Shown: positions 9,222-18,886 of the stretch, piece by piece
Position numbering within the stretch: position 1 is the stretch's first letter
Layout: each line of letters starts with the position of its first letter
NCBI GenBank assembly: GCA_022775905.1
Contig: JALFJX010000009.1
Coordinates: forward strand, 236,387-300,386
DNA from: Methanobrevibacter sp.
GTDB taxonomy: Archaea; Methanobacteriota; Methanobacteria; Methanobacteriales; Methanobacteriaceae
Direction of reading: 5' to 3'
Length of the DNA stretch: 64,000 bases
Translations under genes and position numbers: made by a program
Notes under the pieces: generated by a model
Told to the model about the DNA's origin: nothing
Seen by the model: only the letters and a program-made list of their open reading frames with translations
The model's database searches: none

Positions 9222-12200
9222 TTAATAATCATCATAATCTTCGTCTTTTTGATCTCTAACGTATCCAACCAAGAAAATTGCAATTAATATAATAATAGCA
9301 ATTATAACAAATATTGGCATACTGGATTCAGATGAAGCTGCGGATTTTGAAGCAGATTGTTGAGATAATTCATATGCATTAGCACCAGATTCTCCTGATG
9401 AAGAACTTGAAGCATCAGATTGTGAAGCAGATTTTGCATCACCTGTTTGGGATGCATCTTGACCTGCAGATGTTTTACCACCAGAACTACTACTTGATTG
9501 TTTTTCAGCATTAGTTCCATTGCCCAATTCCTGTGCATTTTTATTATCATCAGTTGTGGAATCCTTTTCATCCATTTCATACAACGGATCAGTGTTTGTA
9601 GCTTCAGCCAATATCTTTGCAAACTGTGCTTTTTGAGCAGCAGTCAAAGAACTTGCTTGAATAATTTTCATATTAAAATCTAAATTCTTACAAGTGTGGT
9701 GACAACATGCAACACCATATTGAAGAACTTGTTGCATATATGCGTCTGCAATCTTTTGAAGTGTTTTGCTGTCTGCAGCCCAAGTACCTTGAGTTCCAAG
9801 ATAAAACATGTGCGCAAGAGAAGACTGCAAACCTACAGAAGTACTTGCACTGGTAACACTACTCTGCAAACCTAATAAAGTATCAGTCATTTGATTTCCC
9901 AATTCAGTATTTAACTTATTGTTACTTACAGTCAATAAACCAAATGTATTCTGCATTCTAGATGCAATCCAGTTCATACCTGCAGCAGTTCCTTTAAGAG
10001 GTTCCAGATATTTTGGATTTAAAAGAGTTGTTCTAAGTTCAAACTCCATTTCATCCTCATATGATCTAGCAACATATCTGTTTTTGTCACGTATATCTAC
10101 AAATGAAGTGTCAGGCCTACTTAAACCATCTCTTTCCCTCAAAATTGAAGCAGCATTGTATAATCCACCAAACCAATCATAGTAATCATCAGAATCTAAA
10201 ATTCTCCATGTACTGTCAAGGTTTTGAGTAATTAAATCTGTCTTTTTAAGGAGATACTCATAGGTATCTTTTTGTTTACTGATTTGAATATTACCATCTT
10301 CATCAATAGTCCACGCAAATGAAACTGTATCCAAATAAGTGTTCATTCCAACTTCATTAACAGTTGAAATATTCCATTCAGAAGTACTTGGAATAAGAGT
10401 ACTCATACCAGTTCCCTCAAGAACATTACCTGAAAGACCAAATATCCTGTCTAGTGTAGGATTTTCATTATAATGTTTTATAACATAATTATCCTCTTCT
10501 GTCTCATTAGCATTTGCAGCCAATCTTGTAGCAGTCACCATCCAAGTTATCCAATCTTTATTACTGGTTACAGTACTTGCATATACATCAATTCTAGGTC
10601 TGTTGACTACAGAACCATTACTTAAGGTCACTGTTAAATTTTCCAAAGGAAGTAATTCAACACCAATAACTTTTCCATTTTCAGACCATACTGGTTGACA
10701 TCCTAAGAGATATAAGAACTCAGCAATACCAATTCCTTCAGTTCTTGAAATTTCAGTACCCCACAAGATCAATGCAGTCATTTCAGGCCATTCACCATGT
10801 TCTTCATAATATTCTGAAAGCAACAAGTCCACAATTTTAACTGCAGATTCATAAGCTGCTTTAGAAGGCATTTTTGTTGAGTCAGATGCATATCCATCAT
10901 ATCCAGTAGGAATAGAATCTCCATATGCTGGATCTGCAAGTAAACCAGCTTCAACATAACCACCAGACAATGCAGTGAGAATTGCATTCCATTCATTGTT
11001 GTTCTGGATGTTTACAATAACCTGTGCAGCATAACTTATTGAATTATATAAAGAACTATTCTTATCAATTCCCAATTTATCAGCCAATTCATCAACAGAA
11101 GATCCATTGACTAATTCATCAGCAATATTCTGCATGAAAGCCTCAATTGCATGACGTTCAGTTAAATAGTTTACATCTGATTGAATATCACTATAGAAAT
11201 CCTTGCCTTTGAGTTCAGGATATAGGAATTCCATGATTTGATTATAGATTTTAGTTTGAGAAGTTACAATTGTAACAACTTCACCAGACAATTCATCACC
11301 AGTTAAAACCTTACCTAAAGTATGCAAACCATATGTAATGAAATCATCAGCCATGTTTTCAAGATAAAGATGCAATTCATCCAACCAGTCATCAAAGGAT
11401 TCACCTTCAGACATATTCCTAAAACCTAATGATGGAGCCAATTTAAGAATTTTTTCCCTGTACACTTCCGCATTGGAAGTTACATTAAGTTTCATTTGAT
11501 CCTTGTAAGAAGTAATATAATTATTCAATACAGAATAGTTACCATATAACTCTGAATTTACAATAGCTGGAGTCATGTGAGTAATAACCATTGCAGAACT
11601 TCTATCTCTTGCAACCATAGCTTCTCCAGGGTTAGATACAATATATGGATATATTGTTGGAATCTTGGTTAATTCAAATGACCAATCACCTTCACCAACA
11701 CCTAAAGTTTTACCAGGTAACCACTCCAATGTTCCGTGAGTTCCCATACTTACAATTGCATTTACACCAGCAACCTTATCCAACCATTCATAGAATGCAA
11801 CATACTGTTGATGAGGAGCCAAGGTCAAATCATGATAATCTTCAACAACTTCTGTAACATTAGCTTCTTCCCAACCTCTACTTGGCTGATATGTAATGAA
11901 AATATTACCTAACCAGAAACCTGGGATAACTAAATATTGTTGACCATCATCAGCAGTATAAACCATACATTTACCTAAACCGGCACCCCATTGAGTAACC
12001 ATTTGCTCATATAAACTGTCAGAAAGATCATCAGTCAAGTTAATGAAATCATCCATTGATATTAATTGATGATGTTCAACAAGACTATCCCAATTTCTTT
12101 CAACATATTCCTTAAGAACACCTCCAGCCCATGAACCTTTGTTGCCATTATCAAATAGCAAATCACTGAACTCTGTTATATTCATCAATTCACTGATATT

Positions 12201-14015
12201 GCAAGTAGTATAACCTGCTTCATATAACTTGAGAATCAAATCATAAGTACTTTGCACTACATCCAAATAAGATGCACCAATTTCCGCCTTACCTGCAGGA
12301 TAGTTGTAGAGGACTATAACAATTACCTTTTCAGAGTTCTCCAAATCCTTTAAATCAGCCCATTTACTGCTGAGCTGAACCATCTTATCCACACCAGATT
12401 GAATAACATGAACTTTCCCATTATCATCAACATAGGATAAAATAACCGGACTGAATACTCCTTCAAAACTTGGATAAGTTACAGAATATGTCCATTCTGT
12501 TTGAGGCCCAAGTGTACTTTCATAACTGGATTGTGAAATTTCATTTACTCCTTTAAGGATTTCCACATCAATATCAGATAAATCGCTTTCTGCAGTACCA
12601 TTAGCATAACTTAAAGACCAACTATATAATGAAACCATAGAAGAGATTCCTACTTTTGAGATATTGTTAATTTTATTCAATATTGAAGACATTGAAGGGT
12701 TTGTAGAAAATTTAAAAATATTAAATGCAGGCCTACCAACATCCTCAAAACCTCTAATCAAGGAATCAACTACGTCTCCACCACAATAATAAGTAACGAT
12801 AGCTATGAATTTTGTATCTGGATCGAATTTTTCGATAAAAGCATATTCAAACTGTTCAAATAATGAAGTAGGATCTAAAACCTCTTCAAACCAGTCAGAA
12901 TAGTCTTGAACCATCCAATTTAAACTACCTTTTCCATCACAATTATAACCAGGATTTTTCTTAATCCATTGATTAATTAAACTACCTTCTGGTGATATTG
13001 TATAAACACCTAAATCTGGATGATAAAAACCACATTCAGCACCCATTTGAGGAGCATTAGCATCGTCAAGAGTAGGATTTTCGTATTTTGACGGATTAAT
13101 CAAATAATAAACATATTTCAAGTAATTTTCCATATTATGATACAAAACATCAGATGAATTAATATCTTCAGCCTGGAAATATGATCCAATATATGTATTT
13201 TCAATTGTATGATACGTATTGTTATTTGAACTTGCACCAACAATGTGCAAACCTGTTGAATTTAAAATACTATCACTATAAACACCAAATGTATATGCAA
13301 CATTATAATTTGCATTAGCCGGAGCAACTGCAAGCAACTGCTTTAGTTTTTCAGCAGTAAATGCAGTATATGAACCTTCAGCAAACATGTCAATATGAAT
13401 GAACTTTGCATTTTCAACCAACCATTCCCTAGATGAATCATAGTTTCTAACATCAATATATGCAACACGTTTGGACATATTCATTAAAACATTGATTTTT
13501 TCCTTATGAGAAGTATAATCAACTAACAGCAAAATGTCCGGAATGAAATCAAATGAACCTTCCAAAGTACCTGATTTTTTAGTAAAATCAAGAATTCCTG
13601 AAGATTGAGTTTCATAATCAGCATAACTGACTTCAACATGATATTTTGTTGATTTTAAGTTTTTAATTACAACAGAACCTTTTGAATCAGTCTTATGTGT
13701 TGAAACTAAATTATTATTTGAATCATACAACTTAACTGTTGCATCTTTTAAAGCATAACCCTCTTCATCCCAAGTATTGGCAGTCTCATTATAATGATGC
13801 TTAACATTAATAATTTTAATTGCATTGTCAGTCGCTTCCAACACAGGCTCATCAACCTGTGAACTTTGAACTTGATCAACATCCACAGAATCTGCAGGAA
13901 CTGATATTAAATCAGACGCAGTTTCATTATCCTGTGCTGAAACACAACTTACAGAGAATAAAATTAAAATTAACACGCATAATGTAAATAATAACCTATT
14001 GTCTAACTTTTTCGT
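9222..14015 (-). CDS. Secreted, membrane-anchored CobN/Mg-chelatase-like protein
   Basis: About 1597 residues. N-terminal signal peptide (KKLDNRLLF, hydrophobic core, SCVSAQ), a short Ig-like segment at about residues 50-140, then a full CobN/magnesium-chelatase large-subunit domain. The hallmark GTHGTLEWLPGK lies near residue 760, and a CCHHTC motif lies near the end of the domain. A Ser/Gln/Ala-rich linker, one membrane helix (PIFVIIAIIILIAIFLVG) and a short charged tail (DQKDEDYDDY) follow. Cytoplasmic CobN inserts cobalt into corrin rings with CobS/CobT ATPases; here the domain faces outside, so ATP-driven chelation is doubtful and tetrapyrrole or metal binding is an inference. Start: the Shine-Dalgarno GGGGGTGA points to ACG at 14015 (or ATC at 14018). 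The longer TTG start at 14051 precedes that site. Confidence 0.85.
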   Translation of the reverse strand, partial: TKKLDNRLLFTLCVLILILFSVSCVSAQDNETASDLISVPADSVDVDQVQSSQVDEPVLEATDNAIKIINVKHHYNETANTWDEEGYALKDATVKLYDSNNNLVSTHKTDSKGSVVIKNLKSTKYHVEVSYADYETQSSGILDFTKKSGTLEGSFDFIPDILLLVDYTSHKEKINVLMNMSKRVAYIDVRNYDSSREWLVENAKFIHIDMFAEGSYTAFTAEKLKQLLAVAPANANYNVAYTFGVYSDSILNSTGLHIVGASSNNNTYHTIENTYIGSYFQAEDINSSDVLYHNMENYLKYVYYLINPSKYENPTLDDANAPQMGAECGFYHPDLGVYTISPEGSLINQWIKKNPGYNCDGKGSLNWMVQDYSDWFEEVLDPTSLFEQFEYAFIEKFDPDTKFIAIVTYYCGGDVVDSLIRGFEDVGRPAFNIFKFSTNPSMSSILNKINNISKVGISSMVSLYSWSLSYANGTAESDLSDIDVEILKGVNEISQSSYESTLGPQTEWTYSVTYPSFEGVFSPVILSYVDDNGKVHVIQSGVDKMVQLSSKWADLKDLENSEKVIVIVLYNYPAGKAEIGASYLDVVQSTYDLILKLYEAGYTTCNISELMNITEFSDLLFDNGNKGSWAGGVLKEYVERNWDSLVEHHQLISMDDFINLTDDLSDSLYEQMVTQWGAGLGKCMVYTADDGQQYLVIPGFWLGNIFITYQPSRGWEEANVTEVVEDYHDLTLAPHQQYVAFYEWLDKVAGVNAIVSMGTHGTLEWLPGKTLGVGEGDWSFELTKIPTIYPYIVSNPGEAMVARDRSSAMVITHMTPAIVNSELYGNYSVLNNYITSYKDQMKLNVTSNAEVYREKILKLAPSLGFRNMSEGESFDDWLDELHLYLENMADDFITYGLHTLGKVLTGDELSGEVVTIVTSQTKIYNQIMEFLYPELKGKDFYSDIQSDVNYLTERHAIEAFMQNIADELVNGSSVDELADKLGIDKNSSLYNSISYAAQVIVNIQNNNEWNAILTALSGGYVEAGLLADPAYGDSIPTGYDGYASDSTKMPSKAAYESAVKIVDLLLSEYYEEHGEWPEMTALILWGTEISRTEGIGIAEFLYLLGCQPVWSENGKVIGVELLPLENLTVTLSNGSVVNRPRIDVYASTVTSNKDWITWMVTATRLAANANETEEDNYVIKHYNENPTLDRIFGLSGNVLEGTGMSTLIPSTSEWNISTVNEVGMNTYLDTVSFAWTIDEDGNIQISKQKDTYEYLLKKTDLITQNLDSTWRILDSDDYYDWFGGLYNAASILRERDGLSRPDTSFVDIRDKNRYVARSYEDEMEFELRTTLLNPKYLEPLKGTAAGMNWIASRMQNTFGLLTVSNNKLNTELGNQMTDTLLGLQSSVTSASTSVGLQSSLAHMFYLGTQGTWAADSKTLQKIADAYMQQVLQYGVACCHHTCKNLDFNMKIIQASSLTAAQKAQFAKILAEATNTDPLYEMDEKDSTTDDNKNAQELGNGTNAEKQSSSSSGGKTSAGQDASQTGDAKSASQSDASSSSSGESGANAYELSQQSASKSAASSESSMPIFVIIAIIILIAIFLVGYVRDQKDEDYDDY

Positions 14016-14089
14016 GATTTTCACCCCCTTTTTACATTGATTACATAGCAATTTTAATAATCTACTATACTATTAAATTTAATTTGAAA

Positions 14090-14099
14090 ACATATAAAG
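14090..14099 (-). promoter_or_regulatory. TATA box of the CobN-like gene
   Basis: The minus strand reads ACTTTATATG, about 75 bases upstream of the inferred start at 14015. It lies back to back with the promoter of the divergent DUF1002 gene. Inferred from sequence only. Confidence 0.45.
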
Positions 14100-14160
14100 T
14101 TTATTAAAATTAAAATAAACTTAATACTTTTCATATATATGTTAACACAAATAAGATACA

Positions 14161-14172
14161 TTTAAATATATA
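14161..14172 (+). promoter_or_regulatory. TATA box of the DUF1002 gene
   Basis: TTTAAATATATA lies 43-54 bases before the ATG at 14215, which would put transcription start near 14190. Inferred from sequence only. Confidence 0.5.
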
Positions 14173-14214
14173 ATCCTACTAATAAAATGTACCAATAGAA
14201 AAGAGGTGACATTA

Positions 14215-15063
14215 ATGCGTAAAAATAGTATTATTATGATTGTTTTATCAATAATCATTATTGGAATGATTATACCAGCAGGTTTTTCAACTAATGACAA
14301 TCAAGTTGTATTAACCTATGGTGAAACTACAAAAAATAATGCTGATTACAAGAATATCGTTGATTCATTCTTTGAAAATCAAGCACATATAGATTTAAAA
14401 GGAGTAAGTTCAAAAATAATTACTGCTAGTGAGGTAAATAAAATTTCAAGTACAATTACTGGAAAAAATTATAATTCAAATCAAATTTTCTCATCAGCAT
14501 TAGTTGATTTAGGAGATAACGAAAACCTTAAAGTTACCGTAGATAAATCAAAAATCACCACAATAACTGGTGACATGTACTTATCTGCATTAAAATCAGC
14601 AGGAATTACTAGTGGACATGTATATGTAACAAGCCCAGTAACTGCAACTGGTGAATCTGCATTAGCAGGAATTATGAATTCATATGAAGTTGCTACTGAT
14701 GTTGAAATTCCAGACACTGTTAAAGAAGCTGCAAACAACGAAATTTACACACAAGCAGAAATTGTAAAAGAATCAAATGTTAGTGCTGATGACTTATCCA
14801 ACTTAGTTGACGATGTAAAAGAAACCGTTAAAGAAGAAAACATTACAGATCATCAAACTATCGTAAATATAATCAATAACACTACCATTAATTACAACAT
14901 CAACCTTTCAAACAATGATATTGAAAACCTTGCAGACAGTATTGAGCAAATACAAAATGTTCAAGGAGACATTAACAGTTACCAAACTGAAGTATCGGAT
15001 GTAATGAATAGCACCAATGATACTTCAGAAACAGACTTTTTAGATGGACTATTTAACCAATAG
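14215..15063 (+). CDS. DUF1002 family secreted protein
   Basis: 282 residues. N-terminal hydrophobic signal or anchor (MRKNSIIMIVLS then Ile-rich), followed by a DUF1002-type domain with the typical LTYGETT and a GDMYLSALKSAGI-like helix region. The C-terminal half is helical and Asn/Asp-rich, with INNTTINYNINLS near residue 225. DUF1002 (YpuA-like) proteins are extracytoplasmic and best known in Firmicutes; their function is not established. The ATG at 14215 follows GAGGTGA with five bases between, so it is preferred to the GTG at 14206 that overlaps the ribosome-binding site. Divergent from the CobN-like gene. Acquisition from gut Firmicutes is possible but not shown. Confidence 0.8.
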   Translation: MRKNSIIMIVLSIIIIGMIIPAGFSTNDNQVVLTYGETTKNNADYKNIVDSFFENQAHIDLKGVSSKIITASEVNKISSTITGKNYNSNQIFSSALVDLGDNENLKVTVDKSKITTITGDMYLSALKSAGITSGHVYVTSPVTATGESALAGIMNSYEVATDVEIPDTVKEAANNEIYTQAEIVKESNVSADDLSNLVDDVKETVKEENITDHQTIVNIINNTTINYNINLSNNDIENLADSIEQIQNVQGDINSYQTEVSDVMNSTNDTSETDFLDGLFNQ

Positions 15064-15077
15064 TCCTAATTTACTTT

Positions 15078-15401
15078 TTAAACCATACCTTTTAATTCAT
15101 TGAGATTTAACTCGATAAATTGACTATAATTAGGATTAGCTAAAATTCTATATTGTTTTTTATTAGTTTTTTCATATGCTTCCTGCATAATCGCTTGCAA
15201 TTCAGAAACATCACTATCCAATATGACATTTAGTTTAACACATTGAATATCTGTCAAATTATCCATATAAGATTGAATTGTTGATTTAAATTTTTTAACT
15301 AAATTAGAATTCTTTTTAGCCATTCTTTCTAATAAAAAAGAAGGTGCAAATGTAAACAGATAATTATACTCAACAACATCATCATAGGTAATTTTTTCCA
15401 T
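15078..15401 (-). CDS. Uncharacterised 107-residue protein
   Basis: A small soluble protein starting MEKITYDDVVEYNYLF, mostly helical by composition, with a basic middle (AKKNSNLVKKFKST). No signal peptide, membrane segment or metal motif is visible, and I do not recognise the family. The ATG at 15401 has no Shine-Dalgarno, so it may be read from a leaderless transcript. It converges with the DUF1002 gene, with 14 bases between stop codons. The coherent reading frame in an otherwise AT-rich stretch supports a real gene. Confidence 0.65.
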   Translation of the reverse strand: MEKITYDDVVEYNYLFTFAPSFLLERMAKKNSNLVKKFKSTIQSYMDNLTDIQCVKLNVILDSDVSELQAIMQEAYEKTNKKQYRILANPNYSQFIELNLNELKGMV

Positions 15402-15465
15402 AAAATAAAATATTAATATAAAAATAATTAAATCTTTTCAAAATAAGCACATATAATTAATTAAT

Positions 15466-15758
15466 CATGGCCTGTTAAGAGTAACCCACCTTCTGTTTTA
15501 TACAGCATTCGTCTTAGCGTGCTACCTTGCCTACTCAACAGATTATCGGCAAATTTGCTCTTGCATCCTATGGAATGGCCGTTTCACCTATTCTTTTAAT
15601 GTCCTCAATTAAATATCATAGTCTACCATTAAAAGACGTATCGTTTCTGCTCCAGTGTCATGCCTCTCAGCATACGTTTTTCAACGCCATAGTATTGTGC
15701 GATGGGCGGAGTTTCCTTAGTTTAATAAAAAACCAGCAGCTGTCTTTAACTTGCCATG
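15466..15758 (-). ncRNA. rnpB: RNase P RNA (archaeal type A)
   Basis: Catalytic RNA that trims the 5' leader of pre-tRNAs. Read on the minus strand, the 5' end CATGGCAAGTTAA pairs with the 3' end TTAACAGGCCATG (helix P1). The conserved AAGGAAACTCCGCCC segment follows P2/P3, and the P4 counterpart ACAGAAGGTGGGTTACT is near the 3' end. About 293 nt, a normal archaeal length. It begins 25 bases after the initiator tRNA on the same strand, too close for its own usual promoter. An open frame on the plus strand across it is a chance frame. Confidence 0.93.
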
Positions 15759-15783
15759 AAAAAATAATTAATTATAATAATAG

Positions 15784-15858
<75 letters not shown>

Positions 15859-15972
15859 ATACGAATAAAAACAAGTATATGTTTATACTATATCTTATGA
15901 TAAACATACTATATAAAGATTTCGGAAAAATAGAATAAATTAAAGAAAATAAATTTATTTTAAAAAAATAAA

Positions 15973-16512
15973 TTATTTATTTTCCAAAGATTCTATTCTT
16001 TTATCCAAATCACCCAATCTTTCCTCAGTGAGCTTTTGGAATTCTTCAGATGATTGTTTAAATTCATTGAAACTTTTTTCCAAATTATCAACATTATTAG
16101 TGGTTTCATTGAATTTAGCTTCAAGATTGTCCAAATCATTTGTTGTAGCTAATGACCAATCTTTAATTAATTGATCGCTTTTTTGGTCCAAGAATGCATC
16201 AAGCTTATGTGAAAATGCACTGGTATTGATAGTAGAACCTTCAATATCACTTAATTTAACTTTGATTCTTTTACCCATTGATTCAGATTCTTCTTTATCG
16301 TCCAAAATATCCTCTTTAGATAAATTTTCATATTCTGAAGTAGCATCTTTTTTATTTTTGCCTAGAACTTCATCCATATGTGCATCAGCACTTTCAGGAA
16401 CAATACTTTTTAATTTATCCATAGTGGATGGACTGTTTAGTAAATAATAATAAACTAAAATAACAATCGCAACAACCAAAATTAATATTGCAACTGCTTC
16501 AATAGCATCCAT
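15973..16512 (-). CDS. N-terminal membrane helix plus coiled-coil protein (unknown)
   Basis: 179 residues. A single membrane helix at residues 4-26 (VAILILVVAIVILVYYYLL), then an acidic linker, and a long heptad-like C-terminal half from about residue 110 (NLEAKFNETTNNVDNLEKS...). The cytoplasmic part is likely a coiled coil. The ATG is preceded by AGGTGGTAA. It lies 8 bases downstream of a gene with the same design, and the two probably form an operon and may form a hetero-oligomer. Function not recognised. Confidence 0.7.
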   Translation of the reverse strand: MDAIEAVAILILVVAIVILVYYYLLNSPSTMDKLKSIVPESADAHMDEVLGKNKKDATSEYENLSKEDILDDKEESESMGKRIKVKLSDIEGSTINTSAFSHKLDAFLDQKSDQLIKDWSLATTNDLDNLEAKFNETTNNVDNLEKSFNEFKQSSEEFQKLTEERLGDLDKRIESLENK

Positions 16513-16520
16513 ATTACCAC

Positions 16521-16931
16521 CTATTTATTCATTTTGCTAAGTTTTTTCTCTTTTGCTTCAATTTCTTTAAGCATTTTTTCTAATTTTCTTTGTTCAGTTT
16601 CAGCTTCAAGTCTAGCCAATCTTTCATTGATTTCTGAATGAAGATAACCAACATTGCTTCTTACTTCAGTAGTAGACTGTCTGATTGCTGAAAGACTGTC
16701 TTGTTGCTCTTGTGGTAATGGAATTGGATTGTCCATTAATCTTTTAGATTCAATGTCTTTTTCTACCATAGACATTTTTTTGAGTTCAATCTCTTTTTCA
16801 AGGATTAAAATTGAATTTCTTGATTCTGCAACTTTTTTCCATTGGAAAACAATAACAATTAAAACAATAGCAACAATTACTAAAATAATCAAATAAAAAA
16901 TTTGATCAGGGATTGCAGTAAAAGTGTCCAT
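16521..16931 (-). CDS. N-terminal membrane helix plus coiled-coil protein (unknown)
   Basis: 136 residues. Membrane helix at about residues 10-32 (FYLIILVIVAIVLIVIVFQW), then a charged helical region ending in a Lys/Glu-rich coiled coil (EKMLKEIEAKEKKLSKMNK). The start is ATG at 16931 behind GGAGGT; the TTG at 16946 overlaps that site. First gene of a two-gene unit with the protein downstream. No enzyme motif is visible and the function is not recognised. Confidence 0.7.
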   Translation of the reverse strand: MDTFTAIPDQIFYLIILVIVAIVLIVIVFQWKKVAESRNSILILEKEIELKKMSMVEKDIESKRLMDNPIPLPQEQQDSLSAIRQSTTEVRSNVGYLHSEINERLARLEAETEQRKLEKMLKEIEAKEKKLSKMNK

Positions 16932-17034
16932 TTTTTTAACCTCCAAGTATATTTATAGAGTAAACTAATATAAATATAAATATAAATTTTATTTATTAAA
17001 TAATTAATTATTATATTCAAGAAGGTAATAACAT

Positions 17035-17952
17035 ATGATAGAATCTTATATAAAAGCTGGAAAAATTGTTTCAGACATACGTAGTGAAGCTTCAAAAATG
17101 ATAACCGATGGAGCATTAGTTATAGATCTTGTAAACTACGTAGAAAGTGAAATATTAAAAACTGGTGCTGAAATTGCATTTCCATGTAATGTATCCATAA
17201 ATGAAATTGCTGCTCACTACACATCACCAGTCGGAGATAAAACTGCATTTAAAGCAGGAGATATGGTGAAATTAGATTTAGGAGCAATGGTTAATGGATG
17301 TATTGCAGATTCAGCAATTACAATCATAGCTGATGGAGACATTAGTGAAAATTACACCCAAGACGAAATTAATTTGCATGAAGAAATAGTTGAAGCTTCA
17401 GCAGCTGGCCTAGAAGCAGCAATAGCAACAGCAAGAGCAGGCATCGAAGTATCCAAAATTGGTGCTGCAGTCCATGAAGCAATTGCAGAATATCATTTAA
17501 ACCCAATATTCAATTTAACCGGACATAGTTTAGAACAATTCAATTTACACGCAGGAATATCCATTCCAAATTATGACAACCATGACAATTACGTTTTAGA
17601 AGAAGGCCAGGCTATTGCAATTGAACCTTTTGCAACTAACGGTGAAGGTATTGTAAATGATGCACCAGGACATTACATTTTCTCATATATGGCAAACAAA
17701 CCATTTAGAATGAAAAGTACACAAAGAGTATTAAAATATATTCAACACAACCACAGAGATGTTCCGTTTTCAGGAAGATGGATTACAGATGAGTTCGGTG
17801 AGAGAAAAGGAAATATCGCATTAAAACAATTATCAGAAGCAATGGCAGTTTATCCTTATGCACCTCTTCGTGAAAAAGAAAACTGTTTTGTAAGTCAAAA
17901 AGAACATACTGTAATTATTGAAAAAGAAGGTTGTACTGTTACAACTATTTAG
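17035..17952 (+). CDS. map: Methionine aminopeptidase, type II
   Basis: Removes the initiator methionine from new proteins in the cytoplasm. 305 residues with the pita-bread fold. Metal ligands are visible in order: Asp in KLDLGA, Asp in CIADSA, His in TGHSLEQF, Glu in AIEPFATNGEG, and Glu in QKEHTVII close to the C terminus. The helical insert before the last strands marks the type II (archaeal/eukaryotic) form. ATG at 17035 follows GAAGGTAA. Single gene, divergent from the coiled-coil pair and converging on frhB. Confidence 0.95.
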   Translation: MIESYIKAGKIVSDIRSEASKMITDGALVIDLVNYVESEILKTGAEIAFPCNVSINEIAAHYTSPVGDKTAFKAGDMVKLDLGAMVNGCIADSAITIIADGDISENYTQDEINLHEEIVEASAAGLEAAIATARAGIEVSKIGAAVHEAIAEYHLNPIFNLTGHSLEQFNLHAGISIPNYDNHDNYVLEEGQAIAIEPFATNGEGIVNDAPGHYIFSYMANKPFRMKSTQRVLKYIQHNHRDVPFSGRWITDEFGERKGNIALKQLSEAMAVYPYAPLREKENCFVSQKEHTVIIEKEGCTVTTI

Positions 17953-18023
17953 AAGAAATTTAATTTTCTTCAACTTATTTTTTTATTAAATTTATCTTAA
18001 AAAAAAGAAAAAAGAAAGAAGAT

Positions 18024-18875
18024 TTAATAAATTGTAGGGATTTTAACTCCCATTTTTGCTCTTCTTTCACGTTCTGCATTGTTTTTGTCTTTTTTACCTT
18101 GAGCTAATTTTTCAAGTAACGGAAGACCAGGTTTTACTTCATCCATTGGTTTTGTTTCAATTAAACCAGCAGACACAGCAGCTTTAAAGATACTGTTACC
18201 GTCTTCAGTTCTGGTTAAAACAGTAGACCATCCATCTGGAGATCCTACAGAACCGGTAGATACGTCAGCCCATTCAGCAACATAATCATTACAAATGTTA
18301 CATCCAGCTTGTTCGTAACCGTGGGTTTCTTTAATTTTTAAACCAGAGTCTTCTCCGTCTTTTGTTAACCAGAATTTACCTTTACCGATGTCCATTTTAG
18401 TAGCATCAGTTAAGCTGTCAAATCCTAATTTTGCAGTAGCAAAAGTGTCAAGAGAAGCCATAGGGAAGTTTTCCATACAGTAGATACCGATGATTAATTT
18501 AACTTTACCAGCGACAAATCTAGTGAATGGGTAAGCTTGTGCTTTTCTTAAACCTTGGGTTTGACATGGTGTTGCTACAACTCCAACTTTTTCAAGTCCG
18601 TATTGACGGGTTGCTGTTTTTAAAGCAGATAAAGTAGGAGACATGGAGTATTTAGTTCCAGCTGCAGCAATTACTTCATCAGAAGAAGTTACTACAGTAG
18701 GGACAGGTCTCCAATCGTCATCAGGAGTTCCAGCTACAACTGCACCTTCAATAATTCCTTCATCAAGTGCGTAACAGAGTAATGCAGATACAATTCCTCC
18801 GTCTTGTGATACATCTAAGATTTTTTTCTCAGTAGATCTAGCTGAGATTGCTTCTTTATAAGTACCTAATGGCAT
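18024..18875 (-). CDS. frhB: F420-reducing hydrogenase subunit beta
   Basis: Binds FAD and one [4Fe-4S] cluster and passes electrons from the hydrogenase core to coenzyme F420. 283 residues, the usual length for FrhB, with an N-terminal F420-site segment ([16 protein letters not shown]) and cluster cysteines in [20 protein letters not shown] and GCNICNDY. Last gene of frhADGB, 11 bases after frhG. Start placed at ATG 18875 because AGGAGGA abuts the other ATG at 18881. Confidence 0.95.
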   Translation of the reverse strand: MPLGTYKEAISARSTEKKILDVSQDGGIVSALLCYALDEGIIEGAVVAGTPDDDWRPVPTVVTSSDEVIAAAGTKYSMSPTLSALKTATRQYGLEKVGVVATPCQTQGLRKAQAYPFTRFVAGKVKLIIGIYCMENFPMASLDTFATAKLGFDSLTDATKMDIGKGKFWLTKDGEDSGLKIKETHGYEQAGCNICNDYVAEWADVSTGSVGSPDGWSTVLTRTEDGNSIFKAAVSAGLIETKPMDEVKPGLPLLEKLAQGKKDKNNAERERRAKMGVKIPTIY

Positions 18876-18886
18876 TTCCATTCCTC

